Notes under the pieces: model-generated
Seen by the model: the letters and a program-made list of their open reading frames with translations, nothing else
What the model was told of the DNA's origin: nothing
The model's database searches: none
Part shown: piece after piece, positions 26,276 through 34,564 of the stretch
How positions within the stretch are numbered: position 1 is the first letter of the stretch
How the letters are laid out: each line of letters begins with the position of its first letter
Program-made: the position numbers and the translations under genes
NCBI GenBank assembly: GCA_904419875.1
Contig: CAJFTG010000017.1
Location: 1 to 43,225, forward strand
Direction of reading: 5' to 3'
Length of the DNA stretch: 43,225 nt
From: Candidatus Avimonas caecicola
GTDB taxonomy: Bacteria > Bacillota > Clostridia > Oscillospirales > Acutalibacteraceae

Positions 26276-26700
26276 TCAAACAGGCCGTCGCCGCTGCGGC
26301 AGCCGGGATACGGTTTGAAGACAGAATCCCGGCGCCAAACCCTGCTGCCGACCGGGAACATATCCGCGCTCTACATACGGTCGCAGCACGCCGCCGCAGT
26401 CGCTGCGGAATCCGGACTCCAGATAAACGGTGTTTGCATAAGCGGCGGCGATATCTTCGGCGGCGTCCATCGGCCGGGCTCCTGCACCGCGGCCGTACTG
26501 TTTCGCCGGGACGCCCCAATCCGCGATTTCCGGATAACCGCGGCGGGCGATGAGCCCTGTATCGAGCGGATCCGCTCCTCGCCGGCGTCCTTGCCGACAT
26601 CCTCGCCGGCGCTCCCTGCGCGGTGCTTCCTCCGGTGCCGGACGCCCGCTTTCGGAAAACCAAGGAAACAGACGTTGACATACCCGGTCATGCCGCCGCG
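26276..26700 (-). pseudogene. Decayed GNAT acetyltransferase gene
   Basis: In one minus frame (about 26560-26320) the translation contains PEIADWGVPAKQYGRGAGAR, then PMDAAEDIAAAYANTVYLES and RPYVERGYVPGR. This follows a known GNAT subgroup of the pattern IPEIVDF-V--KYRGRGIGS-LMDAAE-IA...TVYLGVG...YVKRGYIPDG. The upstream part (GGMTGYVNV) is in a different frame, and the conserved glycine loop reads GRGAGA. There is no ribosome site, so the gene is frameshifted and dead. The rest of the 26172-26914 gap shows no other gene. Confidence 0.6.
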
Positions 26701-26914
26701 GCATACCGGCGCCGGCACACCGGGACGCCCGCCTTTCTGGCCCTGCCGCCTTGTTCCGGTTCGCCGGGTGAAACGGCCCGGCCCCGCGCCGTTTCCGCCT
26801 CTGCGGTCGGCCGGACACCCGAGCCTCCCTATTCCGGAAAACAAGTCCGGCCGTGCGGTCACAGGCCATGAGTTCCCCTGCGCGCTCAAGCGTTTTTCCG
26901 GCAGGCCGGCCCCC

Positions 26915-28396
26915 TTACTCCGGGCCGGACGGCGATTCCAGCTCGATATAGAACTCCACGCCGTCCTCGTGATTGATGACGCCGTAAGGCATACGGTGGG
27001 CGTTCATGACCGCCGCCACCACCGACAGGCCGATTCCCGTCCCACCATAGGCGCGGGTGCGGGCCTTGTCCACCTTGTAGAAGCTTTCCCAGATCCGGGG
27101 CAGCTCCTCCGCGGGAATGGGACGGCCGCTGTTGAATACCGAAATCCGGACCCGTCCCTCCTTTTCCGCCGGCCGGATATCCAGACAAATCCGTCCGTCC
27201 TCGTTCACATGGTTCAGGGCGTTGGAAAGGTAGTTGGACAGCACGTTTTCCATCAGGAATTCGTCGGCCCACACAAAAACGGGGCGAGGCGGGGGCGGGG
27301 TAACGGCGGCGTGTTTTTCCTCAAAGCGGGGACGATGTTTTCCGAGCAGGCCGTACAGCAGCTCGCTGATGTCAAAACGCTCGATGGAAAGCTGCTCGTT
27401 GCCGGCCTCCAGCTGCATCAGCATGGTCATCTTTTTAATCAACACGCTCATTTTCGACGCCTCGTCCTCGATGACCTCACAGTAATAATCGCGGTTGCGC
27501 GCATCGCCGGCAATGTCCTCCTTCAGTCCCTCCGCATAGGTCTGAATCAGGGAAATCGGCGTTTTCAGTTCGTGGGAGACGTTGGCAATGAAGGCGCGGC
27601 GCGCTTCGTTCTGCCGGGTTTTCTGCTCGTTGTCGTTCATTAGCTGCAGGTTAGCGGTTTTCAGCTCCGATACCGCGGATTCCAGGGCCGCCGACATCGC
27701 GTTGATGCTGCGCCCCAGGTCCCCCAGTTCGTCGCTTCGCCGGCCGGCGTAACGGTCGGAAAAATTGAGCTGGGACACGCTGCCCGCCACGCGGGACAGT
27801 TCCTTGATGGGGCGGGTGAAGCTGCGGGCGTACAGCAGGATGATGAGCAGGCTGATCAGCAGGGTCGTCCCGCCGGAGATGAGCAGGAACTGGTTGGTGA
27901 TCCCGATGCTTTCCTCGATGGCGGCGACCGGGGTGCTCATGACCACGCTGTAGCCGTTGGTAAACCTCCCCGCAAGATAAATAATATGGGAACCGGTCCG
28001 GGAATCCTCGCTGACGCCGAGCTCATAGGCGCCGTTTTCCATCAGCAGGGGCGGCAGGGTGAAGGAAAAGTAGGATTTGTCGCTGTATATGGGGCCGAAA
28101 ATCTGGCCGTAGCTGTTCCATACCTGCATCCGGATATTTTCGTCGGAATACAGGCGGTACATTTCTTCGGTCGCCTCCTCGGCGTTGCCGTTGAACAGGG
28201 CGTCCACATTTGCAAAGGAGGTTTCCAGGGAATGCCGCTTCACATCCTGATAATAGGAAACCAGGACAAAGTTGTTCAGCAGCCAGTTGAACAGCAGAAG
28301 CAGGAAAAGGCAAAGAAAAACGCCGACAGACAGCTTCCAGGCGATGGAATGACGCAGGCGGCGCTTCATCGCGGCAGGACGCGGAGGGTGCGTCAT
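26915..28396 (-). CDS. Two-component sensor histidine kinase
   Basis: 493 residues, ATG with GAGGA 6 nt upstream. Membrane segment 1 (about 20-45), an extracytoplasmic sensor of about 125 residues, membrane segment 2 (about 170-190), then HAMP. The HisKA box is FIANVSHELKTPISL with the phospho-His near residue 278. The ATPase domain has NYLSNALNHV (N box), a G1-type segment around RISVFNSGRPIP, and GGTGIGLSVV (G2). A short PPPPRP insert precedes the ATPase core. It phosphorylates the response regulator encoded 57 nt upstream. The signal is unknown. Confidence 0.93.
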   Translation of the reverse strand: MTHPPRPAAMKRRLRHSIAWKLSVGVFLCLFLLLLFNWLLNNFVLVSYYQDVKRHSLETSFANVDALFNGNAEEATEEMYRLYSDENIRMQVWNSYGQIFGPIYSDKSYFSFTLPPLLMENGAYELGVSEDSRTGSHIIYLAGRFTNGYSVVMSTPVAAIEESIGITNQFLLISGGTTLLISLLIILLYARSFTRPIKELSRVAGSVSQLNFSDRYAGRRSDELGDLGRSINAMSAALESAVSELKTANLQLMNDNEQKTRQNEARRAFIANVSHELKTPISLIQTYAEGLKEDIAGDARNRDYYCEVIEDEASKMSVLIKKMTMLMQLEAGNEQLSIERFDISELLYGLLGKHRPRFEEKHAAVTPPPPRPVFVWADEFLMENVLSNYLSNALNHVNEDGRICLDIRPAEKEGRVRISVFNSGRPIPAEELPRIWESFYKVDKARTRAYGGTGIGLSVVAAVMNAHRMPYGVINHEDGVEFYIELESPSGPE

Positions 28397-28453
28397 AGGG
28401 ATTCCTCGTTTCTATAGGTTTGTGTAGCCTTCAGCAAGCGCCGGCAGGCGGGT

Positions 28454-29143
28454 TCAGACCTCAAATTTATAGCCCACGCCGCGGATGGTGCGGATGTATT
28501 CCCCCCGCTCGCCCAGCTTGCTGCGCAGCTTTTTGATGTGGGTGTCCACCGTGCGGGCGTCGCCGTAATAATCGTACCGCCACACGGCGTCCAGGATTTT
28601 ATCCCGGGACAGGGCGATGCCGGGATTGTCCAGCAAATAGACCAGCAGCTCATATTCGGTGTAGGTCAGCTCGACCGGAACGCCGTCCACCCGCACCTCC
28701 CGTCCCTCCCGGTCCACGGTCAGGCCGGGGATCTCCTGCCCGGCGGAAGCGGCTTCCGGCGCTCCGCCGCTTGCACGGCGAAGCACTGCTTCGATCCGGG
28801 CCAGCAGGATTTTCAGGCTGAACGGCTTGGTGATATACTCATCCGCACCCAGGGAAAAACCCTGGAGCTCGTCCTCTTCTTCGCCGCGGGCGGTCAGCAT
28901 GATGATCGGTACGCTGGATTTGGCGTGCATGGCCCGGCAGGCGGCCCATCCATCCATGCGGGGCATCATGACATCCAGCAGAACCAGGGAAGGAAGGCGC
29001 TGTTCGAATTTTTCCATGGCCTCCATCCCGTCGGCGGCTTCCATGGTATCGTATCCCTTGATACGCAGGTAATCGGCAATGACCCGGCGCATCCGTTCTT
29101 CGTCGTCCACAATCAGGACGAGAGGCGGCGTCCTTTGTTCCAT
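28454..29143 (-). CDS. OmpR/PhoB-family response regulator
   Basis: 229 residues from the ATG at 29143 (AAGGAG 8 nt upstream; an in-frame TTG two codons earlier is less well placed). The receiver domain has acidic pocket VDDEER, phospho-acceptor Asp in LLDVMMPRMDG (about 53), and Thr/Lys in MLTARG and ITKPFS. The winged helix (about 135-229) contains LTYTEYELLVYLLDNPGIAL and ARTVDTHIKKLRSKLG. It binds direct repeats; a decamer array lies just upstream of its own gene. Confidence 0.95.
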   Translation of the reverse strand: MEQRTPPLVLIVDDEERMRRVIADYLRIKGYDTMEAADGMEAMEKFEQRLPSLVLLDVMMPRMDGWAACRAMHAKSSVPIIMLTARGEEEDELQGFSLGADEYITKPFSLKILLARIEAVLRRASGGAPEAASAGQEIPGLTVDREGREVRVDGVPVELTYTEYELLVYLLDNPGIALSRDKILDAVWRYDYYGDARTVDTHIKKLRSKLGERGEYIRTIRGVGYKFEV

Positions 29144-29176
29144 GCTCAACTCTCCTTGCTTTCGGCATATTTCTCA

Positions 29177-29240
29177 GCATAATTCCCTTCTGTGTGCATT
29201 GTGTGTAAATGTGTGTAAATGCGTGAAAATATGTGAAACC
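29177..29240 (-). promoter_or_regulatory. Decamer direct repeats and -10 box upstream of the response regulator
   Basis: On the minus strand five 10-bp units related to TTtACACACA occupy 29191-29240. A -10-like TATGCT lies at 29177-29182, about 9 bp beyond the last unit, with no -35. This is the geometry of promoters activated by PhoB/PhoP-type regulators, whose boxes replace the -35. A second -10-like TATACT lies at 29273-29278, upstream of the array. Autoregulation is inferred. Confidence 0.5.
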
Positions 29241-29340
29241 GTCGGAAGCCCCGTCCATTTCCATATAACCACAGTATACCACATTTGGACGGAGAAGTCT
29301 TCCCTTTGCCGTAAATCGGGGCGCCGGCGGACGGGACGGG

Positions 29341-29369
29341 TTGAAAGGCGGACGGAAATGCGGTACAAT
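29341..29369 (+). promoter_or_regulatory. Promoter of the ElaA-like GNAT gene
   Basis: TTGAAA, 17-bp spacer, TACAAT, with the leader about 30 nt. Confidence 0.75.
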
Positions 29370-29404
29370 GCCGTATAGTCTCAACGGGGAAGGGGGAAAA
29401 CGGC

Positions 29405-29839
29405 ATGATTGAACGGTTGGAGTGGCTCAACGGGGCGGACGGCGGCCTGCAGGCGGCGTTTGCCGTCCGGCTGGAGGTTTTCTGCCGGGAGCAGGGGTAT
29501 TCGCCGGACATGGAACTGGACGGGCAGGATAAGGACGCCTGGCATCTCATCCTGTGGGAAGGGGAGGAACCGGCGGCGACCGGCCGGGTTTATTGGAAAG
29601 GGCCGGATACCGTCGGCCTGGGCCGCATTGCCGTGCGCAAGCCCTGGCGCGGGCAGGGGATGGGCAGGCGGGTGCTCCTGGCGATGGAGGAGAAGGCGCG
29701 CGCCCTCGGGGCCGGTCAGGCCGAGCTGGACGCACAGTGCCGCGCGATCGGCTTTTATGAAAAATGCGGCTACGCCGTCTGCGGCGAGGAGCATATGGAC
29801 GGTCATGTTCCCCACCGGATGATGAGAAAGGTGCTATAA
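29405..29839 (+). CDS. GNAT family N-acetyltransferase (ElaA-like)
   Basis: 144 residues, ATG after a GGGG-rich site. The opening AFAVRLEVFCREQGYSPDMELDGQDKDA followed by HLILW and GRVYW is the pattern of the ElaA/YjcF-type GNATs. The acetyl-CoA loop is RKPWRGQGMGRRVL (about 78-91), and the end has DAQCRAIGFYEKCGYAVCGEE. The protein is cytosolic and its substrate unknown. It is a single gene with its own promoter. Confidence 0.9.
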   Translation: MIERLEWLNGADGGLQAAFAVRLEVFCREQGYSPDMELDGQDKDAWHLILWEGEEPAATGRVYWKGPDTVGLGRIAVRKPWRGQGMGRRVLLAMEEKARALGAGQAELDAQCRAIGFYEKCGYAVCGEEHMDGHVPHRMMRKVL

Positions 29840-29891
29840 AGCTTATAAAGCTTATAAATTCCAGAAATTGAAGAAAACAGGAAAGTTGTTC

Positions 29892-29921
29892 TTGACAAAT
29901 TCCATAAAAAGGGTGTAAAGT
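29892..29921 (+). promoter_or_regulatory. Promoter of a putative small RNA
   Basis: TTGACA, 18-bp spacer, TAAAGT. No start codon with a ribosome site follows before the terminator at 30150. Confidence 0.6.
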
Positions 29922-29927
29922 AAAAAA

Positions 29928-30176
29928 TAGTTTTCAATGAAAGACGCTTGCACCGGGGGGAGCCGGGAAGCGTTTAAAGCGGTTAACACGTCAAAATACA
30001 GGAAAGGGGGATTGTGCTGTGTCCGGGACCGTTCGGTTTGTGGAAAGGGGAAAGCAGGGCGCTTTGACAACTGAATAGCTTCCGGAGAACAACCCAATGC
30101 CCGCGAAAAAAGGAGGGCCGGATAACCCGCCCTTTGCATATTGTCGTGGAGCCGTGGCGTTTGTCACGGCTTTTTT
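29928..30176 (+). ncRNA. Candidate small RNA between a GNAT gene and rnpB
   Basis: The interval between a TTGACA promoter and a good terminator is about 250 nt with no plausible reading frame. It contains a stem-loop cgctt...aagcg with an inner ccgg/ccgg pair near 29955-29982 and an arm pair agggc/gccct at 30114-30133. The segment ctttgacaactgaatagc resembles text found in rRNA operon spacers, so an rRNA leader remnant is an alternative. I do not recognise a known RNA family. Confidence 0.4.
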
Positions 30177-30177
30177 G
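30150..30177 (+). terminator. Terminator of the putative small RNA
   Basis: Stem agccgtg / cacggct (30150-30156 / 30165-30171), 8-nt loop, then TTTTTT. Confidence 0.8.
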
Positions 30178-30364
30178 CACCCGTTTTTCCGCGCCGGCCC
30201 CGGAAGTTACAGGAAGATCGAGGAAGGCTGGACGGCGCGGAAACACAGAACCGGACAAAAACAGGACAGGGAGGGGAACGGCTGTTTCGGCCGTCGATAC
30301 AACAGAATACCGGCCGCCTCGTTTCAGCGTGACGCGGCGGCATGATGACGGAGCCTGCCGGCAG

Positions 30365-30393
30365 TTGACAAACGGCGCCGGATGCTTTACTAT
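30365..30393 (+). promoter_or_regulatory. Promoter of rnpB
   Basis: TTGACA, 17-bp spacer, TACTAT. The predicted start falls 7-9 nt further, at the 5' end of the P1 stem of RNase P RNA. Confidence 0.88.
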
Positions 30394-30401
30394 AGACTTC
30401 G

Positions 30402-30735
30402 TTGAGCGGGCTGAGCAGCCGCGTATCCGCTTGGCCGGATATGAGGAAAGTCCGAGCACCACAGGGCAGGATAACGGCTAACGGCCGCCGGGGGTGACCC
30501 TAGGGAAAGTGCAACAGAGATATACCGCCGCATTCTGCGGTAAGGGTGGAAAGGCGAGGTAAGAGCTCACCGGCGCATGGGAGACCATGCGGCCCTGCAA
30601 ACCCTATCCGGTGCAACGCCGACTGAAGCGATCCATCGGCCCGATGGGCTTCGACGGGCGGCTAGAGCCGCATGGCAACATGCGGTCGAGATAGATGGCT
30701 GTTCACGACAGAACTCGGCTTACAGGCCCGCTCAT
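30402..30735 (+). ncRNA. rnpB: RNase P RNA (bacterial class A)
   Basis: Outer helix P1 is formed by gagcgggc (30404-30411) and gcccgctc (30726-30733). Conserved core elements appear in order: GAGGAAAGTCCGAGC, ACAGGGCAGGATAACGGC, GGGTGACCCTAGGGAAAGTG, CAACAGAGATA, GGTAAGGGTGGAAAGGCG, CCCTATCCGGTGCAA, TAGATGGCTGTTC and ACAGAACTCGGCTTACAGGC. It is the catalytic RNA that matures tRNA 5' ends. The interior layout points to the ancestral A type, not the Bacillus B type. Confidence 0.95.
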
Positions 30736-30749
30736 CCTTTGGTATTCCA

Positions 30750-30790
30750 GCAGGACGCTGCCGCTTTGCGCGGAACGCCCTGCTTTTTTG
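30750..30790 (+). terminator. Terminator of rnpB
   Basis: Stem gcagg.cg / cg.cctgc with an inner ccgc/gcgg pair, followed by TTTTTT at 30784-30789. Confidence 0.75.
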
Positions 30791-30943
30791 TTTCCCCTGT
30801 GTGGGGCGGGGACTGCGGATGGCGCCCGGCCGTTTCCTGCCTTTTGCCTGCCGATTCGAAAGGAACGGGCAGATGTTCGGATGCCGGAATTCTGTGAAGG
30901 CGTGCGGGGGCAGGGAAACAAAGGGGGAGGGCGTTTGTGCGCT

Positions 30944-30971
30944 TGTTTTGGGCGCTGCAGCGCCCGAAACA
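30944..30971. promoter_or_regulatory. 28-bp near-perfect palindrome, probable operator
   Basis: The core gggcgctgcagcgccc is a perfect 16-bp dyad with no loop. It is extended by TGTTT on the left and AAACA on the right with a single T/G mismatch between. It ends 11 bp before two tandem ctatacttaa copies that supply TATACT -10 boxes (30982-30987, 30992-30997) for the oxidoreductase gene and overlaps the expected -35. A repressor or activator dimer site is likely. Confidence 0.6.
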
Positions 30972-31083
30972 GGCACGCTGCTATACTTAACTATACTTAA
31001 ATGCACTTGAATTGCCCTCTGAAACACTCCAGAAGCACCGGAGGGTACGGAAGAAGAGCCTAAGCCCGGGGAGGATGGATACG

Positions 31084-32100
31084 ATGGAAAGGAAGGACGG
31101 CAGCATCGACAGCAATTCCAGGCATACGCCGCTTCGCTGGGGGATTCTCGGCTGCGGCGGCATTGCCCGCCGAATGGCCGGGGCGATCGCCTCGAGAGAG
31201 AATATGCGGCTGGAAGCGGTCGCCGCCCGGGACAAGGAGCGCGCCGGCGCCTTTGCGTCGGCGCACGGAGCCGCGCGGCATTACGGCGGCTACGACGGGT
31301 TGTTGGCGGACGACGGGGTGGACGCGGTGTACGTCGCAACCATCCATCCCGCCCATTACGAAGCGGTGCGGGCCTGTCTGCTGGCAGGGAAGCCGGTGCT
31401 GTGTGAAAAGCCGCTGACTATGACGGCGGTTCAGGCGGAGGCGTTGTTCCGGCTGGCAGAGGAGAAAAACCTTTTGCTGATGGAAGCGATGTGGAGCCGG
31501 TATCTGCCCGCCTGGCGGGAGGCGGTATCCCTGGCCGGGGCGGGAGAGCTTGGAAAGCTGAAGGGAGTCACGGCGGACTTCAGCGCCCGTTTCCCCTTTG
31601 ACCCGTCCCACCGGCTCTATGACCCGGCCCAGGGGGGCGGAACGCTGCTGGACCTGGGGGTATACGCCATCCATTTGGCTTTTTCCGCCTTCGGGCCGGA
31701 CTATTGCGCCGCGCAGGCAGCCGGGCGGCTCGCCCCCACCGGGGTGGACGTTTTTGCCGCTCTGACGCTGGAATATCCGGGCGGAGGAACCGCAATTCTC
31801 ACCTGTGCCGGCGACCAGGCAGGCCCTCAGGAGGCGCTCCTGATCGGGGAGAACGGTTGGATCTCCCTGCCCCGCTTTTATCAGGCGACGGAATATACGC
31901 TGCATCGGGAAGGGATGCCGGATGAGGTTCGGCATTTTGAAAAGGCTGACGGCTTCGCTTACGAGCTGGAGGAATTCCGACGCCTGCTGCATGAGGGCCA
32001 AACCGAAAGCGCGGTGGTTCCGCACCGGGATACGCTGGCAGCCCTGCGGTTGATCGAATGGGGGATGCGGGCCATCCGCTGCAGGCACGGGCTGACATAA
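31084..32100 (+). CDS. Gfo/Idh/MocA family oxidoreductase
   Basis: 338 residues from the ATG at 31084, 10 nt after GGGGAGG; upstream in-frame ATGs are too close to the site or lack one. The Rossmann motif is GILGCGGIARRMAGAI (about 20-35), followed by VYVATIHPAHYEAV and the catalytic-region CEKPLTMTAVQAE (about 107-119). The C-terminal beta-sheet domain has GGGTLLDLGVYAIHLAFSAF. It is a cytosolic NAD(P)-dependent dehydrogenase of sugar, inositol or trans-dihydrodiol type; the substrate cannot be told. A palindrome upstream suggests specific regulation. The following hairpin ends the unit. Confidence 0.9.
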   Translation: MERKDGSIDSNSRHTPLRWGILGCGGIARRMAGAIASRENMRLEAVAARDKERAGAFASAHGAARHYGGYDGLLADDGVDAVYVATIHPAHYEAVRACLLAGKPVLCEKPLTMTAVQAEALFRLAEEKNLLLMEAMWSRYLPAWREAVSLAGAGELGKLKGVTADFSARFPFDPSHRLYDPAQGGGTLLDLGVYAIHLAFSAFGPDYCAAQAAGRLAPTGVDVFAALTLEYPGGGTAILTCAGDQAGPQEALLIGENGWISLPRFYQATEYTLHREGMPDEVRHFEKADGFAYELEEFRRLLHEGQTESAVVPHRDTLAALRLIEWGMRAIRCRHGLT

Positions 32101-32103
32101 AGC

Positions 32104-32142
32104 GTCCCCGCCCGCGCGTGCCCCTTCCGCGCGGGCGGGGAC
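32104..32142. repeat. Perfect 15-bp GC hairpin without a T-run
   Basis: Arms 32104-32118 and 32128-32142 enclose a 9-nt loop, immediately after the oxidoreductase stop. It is extremely stable but has no U-tract on either side; likely a 3' end hairpin or a Rho-assisted or processed end. Confidence 0.65.
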
Positions 32143-32211
32143 GGCGGAGAGGCCCGGAAGAGCCGGGTGGGAAAAGAACCGGACAAGAGGACTGGGGTGA
32201 AAGGACGGAAC

Positions 32212-34521
32212 ATGAAGGACGTATTGTGGAAGCCGGTGCCCCGTTCGGTGCGCAAAGCGCTGGAGGAACGGGGCGTGCCGGTACAGGAGGTTTGCTCGCT
32301 CGCCGTCGCGGACATGAACCACGACGGGGGGCTGCAGAATATTTATCTGCTGCTCACAAAGGAGCGGCTGTACTTCGCCGTCTCCGACCAAAGCGGAGAG
32401 ATGACCTACGGAGGCGCCGTGCCGCCCAGGCGCCGGCAGGCGGAAGGGGTGGCGGAGCTGTATGACTATGCGCTTTCCCGTCTGGCCGAGCCGAAAATCC
32501 TCAATCAGGTGGTCGGCGGGCTGCTGGCCGTGAATGTGGATGGGGAGGAAACCTGGCTCTGCCGCTTTTCCGGGACCAAAATGCGCCGGATGCAGCGGTT
32601 TTGCGGGGATTTAAACGCCTTGTCCCGGGGCGAACCCTTGAAGGAGCGGGACGGCGAGGAAGAGGAATACTGTCCCAAGTGCGGCGCGCCGTATCCCGAA
32701 CGGGGACGGGCCGTCTGTCCCAAGTGCATGGAAAAGCACACGGTTTTTGCCCGGATCCTGCAGTACTTTAAGAATTACAAGCTCCGGGTTGCTGTGATGC
32801 TGACCTGCGTGACCATTTCCGGGCTGGCGAATGCGGTCTGGCCTTACCTGAGCGGCTCGGTGCTCTACGATCAGGTGCTCGGCGGCGGGGATGAGCTGGC
32901 CCGGAAGCTGGGGATCCCCGGCAACGCGATGCTGCTTCTTCTGCTGCTGGTCGTTACGATGGCTGTTGCCCATTTTATCCGCCAGCTGACGGGGATTATC
33001 CACGGGCGGATGACGGCATACATGGTGCCGGACATTGTCTGCAAGCTCAAGCAGCGGGTGTTCGATTCGCTCAAAGACCTGTCGGTCGGCTTTTTCACCC
33101 GCCGGCAGACCGGCTCCCTGATGCAGCGGGTGAACGGCGACGCCAACGAAGTAATGGGCTTTTTTATCGACGGCCTGCCGTATTTCCTGTTCAACATCGT
33201 CACCATCCTCTTTTCGGTGGGCGTGATGTTTTCCATGAACTGGAAACTGGCGCTGGTCGCGATCGTCATGCTGCCGCCGGCCGCCATTGTCTGCTATGTG
33301 GTCGGTCCGCGGTACTGGCATGCCAACGGCCGCCGGGCGAGAATGGTGCGCTCGATGTATTCCCTGCTCAACGACGATATCGTCGGCGCCCGGGTGGTCA
33401 AGGCGTTCGGGCAGGAAAAAAGCGAAAACCGGCGCTTCGACAAGATCAACGAGAAGGTGCGCGCCGCCGAAATGCGGGTGGTCCGCTACGGAAACCAGTA
33501 CGACATCGCCTATTCCCTGACCAGGGATATCCCGAATCTTTTGGTGTGGAGCGTCGGGGCACTGATCCTTCTGCATTCCCCGGGAAATTTCGCCTACGGC
33601 GAGCTGCTCACGTTCGTCAGCTATCTTACCATGCTTCAGGGGCCGCTTGAGTTCTTCTCCGACGTGTTCCGCTGGTGGGCGAGCAGCATGAACGCCGCGC
33701 AGCGGGTGTTTGAAATTGTCGATTCCAACCCGGAAATACAGGAAAGCGAAAATCCTTTACATATGGATATCCGAGGCGAGGTCGAGCTGAAAAACGTCTG
33801 CTTCAGCTATGAGCCGAACAAACCGGTGCTGCAGGACATCAATTTTCATATCCGCGCGGGAGAAATGCTGGGAATCGTGGGAAAATCCGGCGCGGGGAAG
33901 TCTACGCTGGTCAACCTGATTTCCCGGCTGTATGACCCGGAGGAAGGGTCGGTTCTGTTGGACGGCCATGATGTAAAGGATATTTCCTTTGCATCCCTGC
34001 GTGGCGCGGTGGCGATGGTGAGCCAGGAAACCTATATCTTTATGGGCACGGTGGCGGAGAATATCGCCTATGCCCGGCCGGACGCCAGCCGGGAGGAAAT
34101 TGTCCGGGCGGCGGTTGCGGCAAGCGCCCATGGCTTTATCTGCCGCCTGCCGGACGGATACGATACCGTGGTCGGTTCCGGCGGCCGGGAGCTTTCCGGA
34201 GGAGAAAGGCAGCGGCTTTCCATTGCCCGCGCCATCTTGGCCGACCCGCGGATTCTGGTTCTGGACGAGGCGACCGCTTCGGTGGACACCGAGACGGAAC
34301 GGGCCATCCAGGCTTCGCTGGAAAAGCTGATTCAGGGCCGTACCACCATTTCCATCGCCCATCGCCTGTCCACCCTGCGCAATGCCGACCGGCTCATCGT
34401 GCTGGATAATGGGAAGCTGGTGGAAAGCGGCACCCATGAGGAGCTGGTGCGCCGGCGCGGCGTCTATTACCGTCTCCTTCAGCTCCAGTCCAAGGCGCTG
34501 GCGATGCGCGGCGTTGAATGA
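32212..34521 (+). CDS. ABC exporter (fused TMD-NBD) with N-terminal PH-like region and zinc ribbon
   Basis: 769 residues from the ATG at 32212 (AAAGGA upstream). Residues about 1-140 form a beta-rich PH-like region (NIYLLLTKERLYFAVSD, VNVDGEETWLCRFSGTKM). A zinc ribbon with CPKC and CPKC follows at about 153-172. Then comes a six-helix type IV ABC exporter domain (about 185-470) with FFTRRQTGSLMQRVNGD, and a complete ATPase: Walker A GKSGAGKST (about 556), Q-loop SQETYIF, signature LSGGERQR, Walker B with Glu in ILVLDEATASVD, and the switch His in IAHRLS. It is first of a three-gene cassette with DUF1854 and a second such exporter, probably a heterodimer. The cargo is unknown. Confidence 0.9.
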   Translation: MKDVLWKPVPRSVRKALEERGVPVQEVCSLAVADMNHDGGLQNIYLLLTKERLYFAVSDQSGEMTYGGAVPPRRRQAEGVAELYDYALSRLAEPKILNQVVGGLLAVNVDGEETWLCRFSGTKMRRMQRFCGDLNALSRGEPLKERDGEEEEYCPKCGAPYPERGRAVCPKCMEKHTVFARILQYFKNYKLRVAVMLTCVTISGLANAVWPYLSGSVLYDQVLGGGDELARKLGIPGNAMLLLLLLVVTMAVAHFIRQLTGIIHGRMTAYMVPDIVCKLKQRVFDSLKDLSVGFFTRRQTGSLMQRVNGDANEVMGFFIDGLPYFLFNIVTILFSVGVMFSMNWKLALVAIVMLPPAAIVCYVVGPRYWHANGRRARMVRSMYSLLNDDIVGARVVKAFGQEKSENRRFDKINEKVRAAEMRVVRYGNQYDIAYSLTRDIPNLLVWSVGALILLHSPGNFAYGELLTFVSYLTMLQGPLEFFSDVFRWWASSMNAAQRVFEIVDSNPEIQESENPLHMDIRGEVELKNVCFSYEPNKPVLQDINFHIRAGEMLGIVGKSGAGKSTLVNLISRLYDPEEGSVLLDGHDVKDISFASLRGAVAMVSQETYIFMGTVAENIAYARPDASREEIVRAAVAASAHGFICRLPDGYDTVVGSGGRELSGGERQRLSIARAILADPRILVLDEATASVDTETERAIQASLEKLIQGRTTISIAHRLSTLRNADRLIVLDNGKLVESGTHEELVRRRGVYYRLLQLQSKALAMRGVE

Positions 34522-34564
34522 GGCGCGAAGGCAACGATACGATTGACAGAACAGGAGGCTACCG

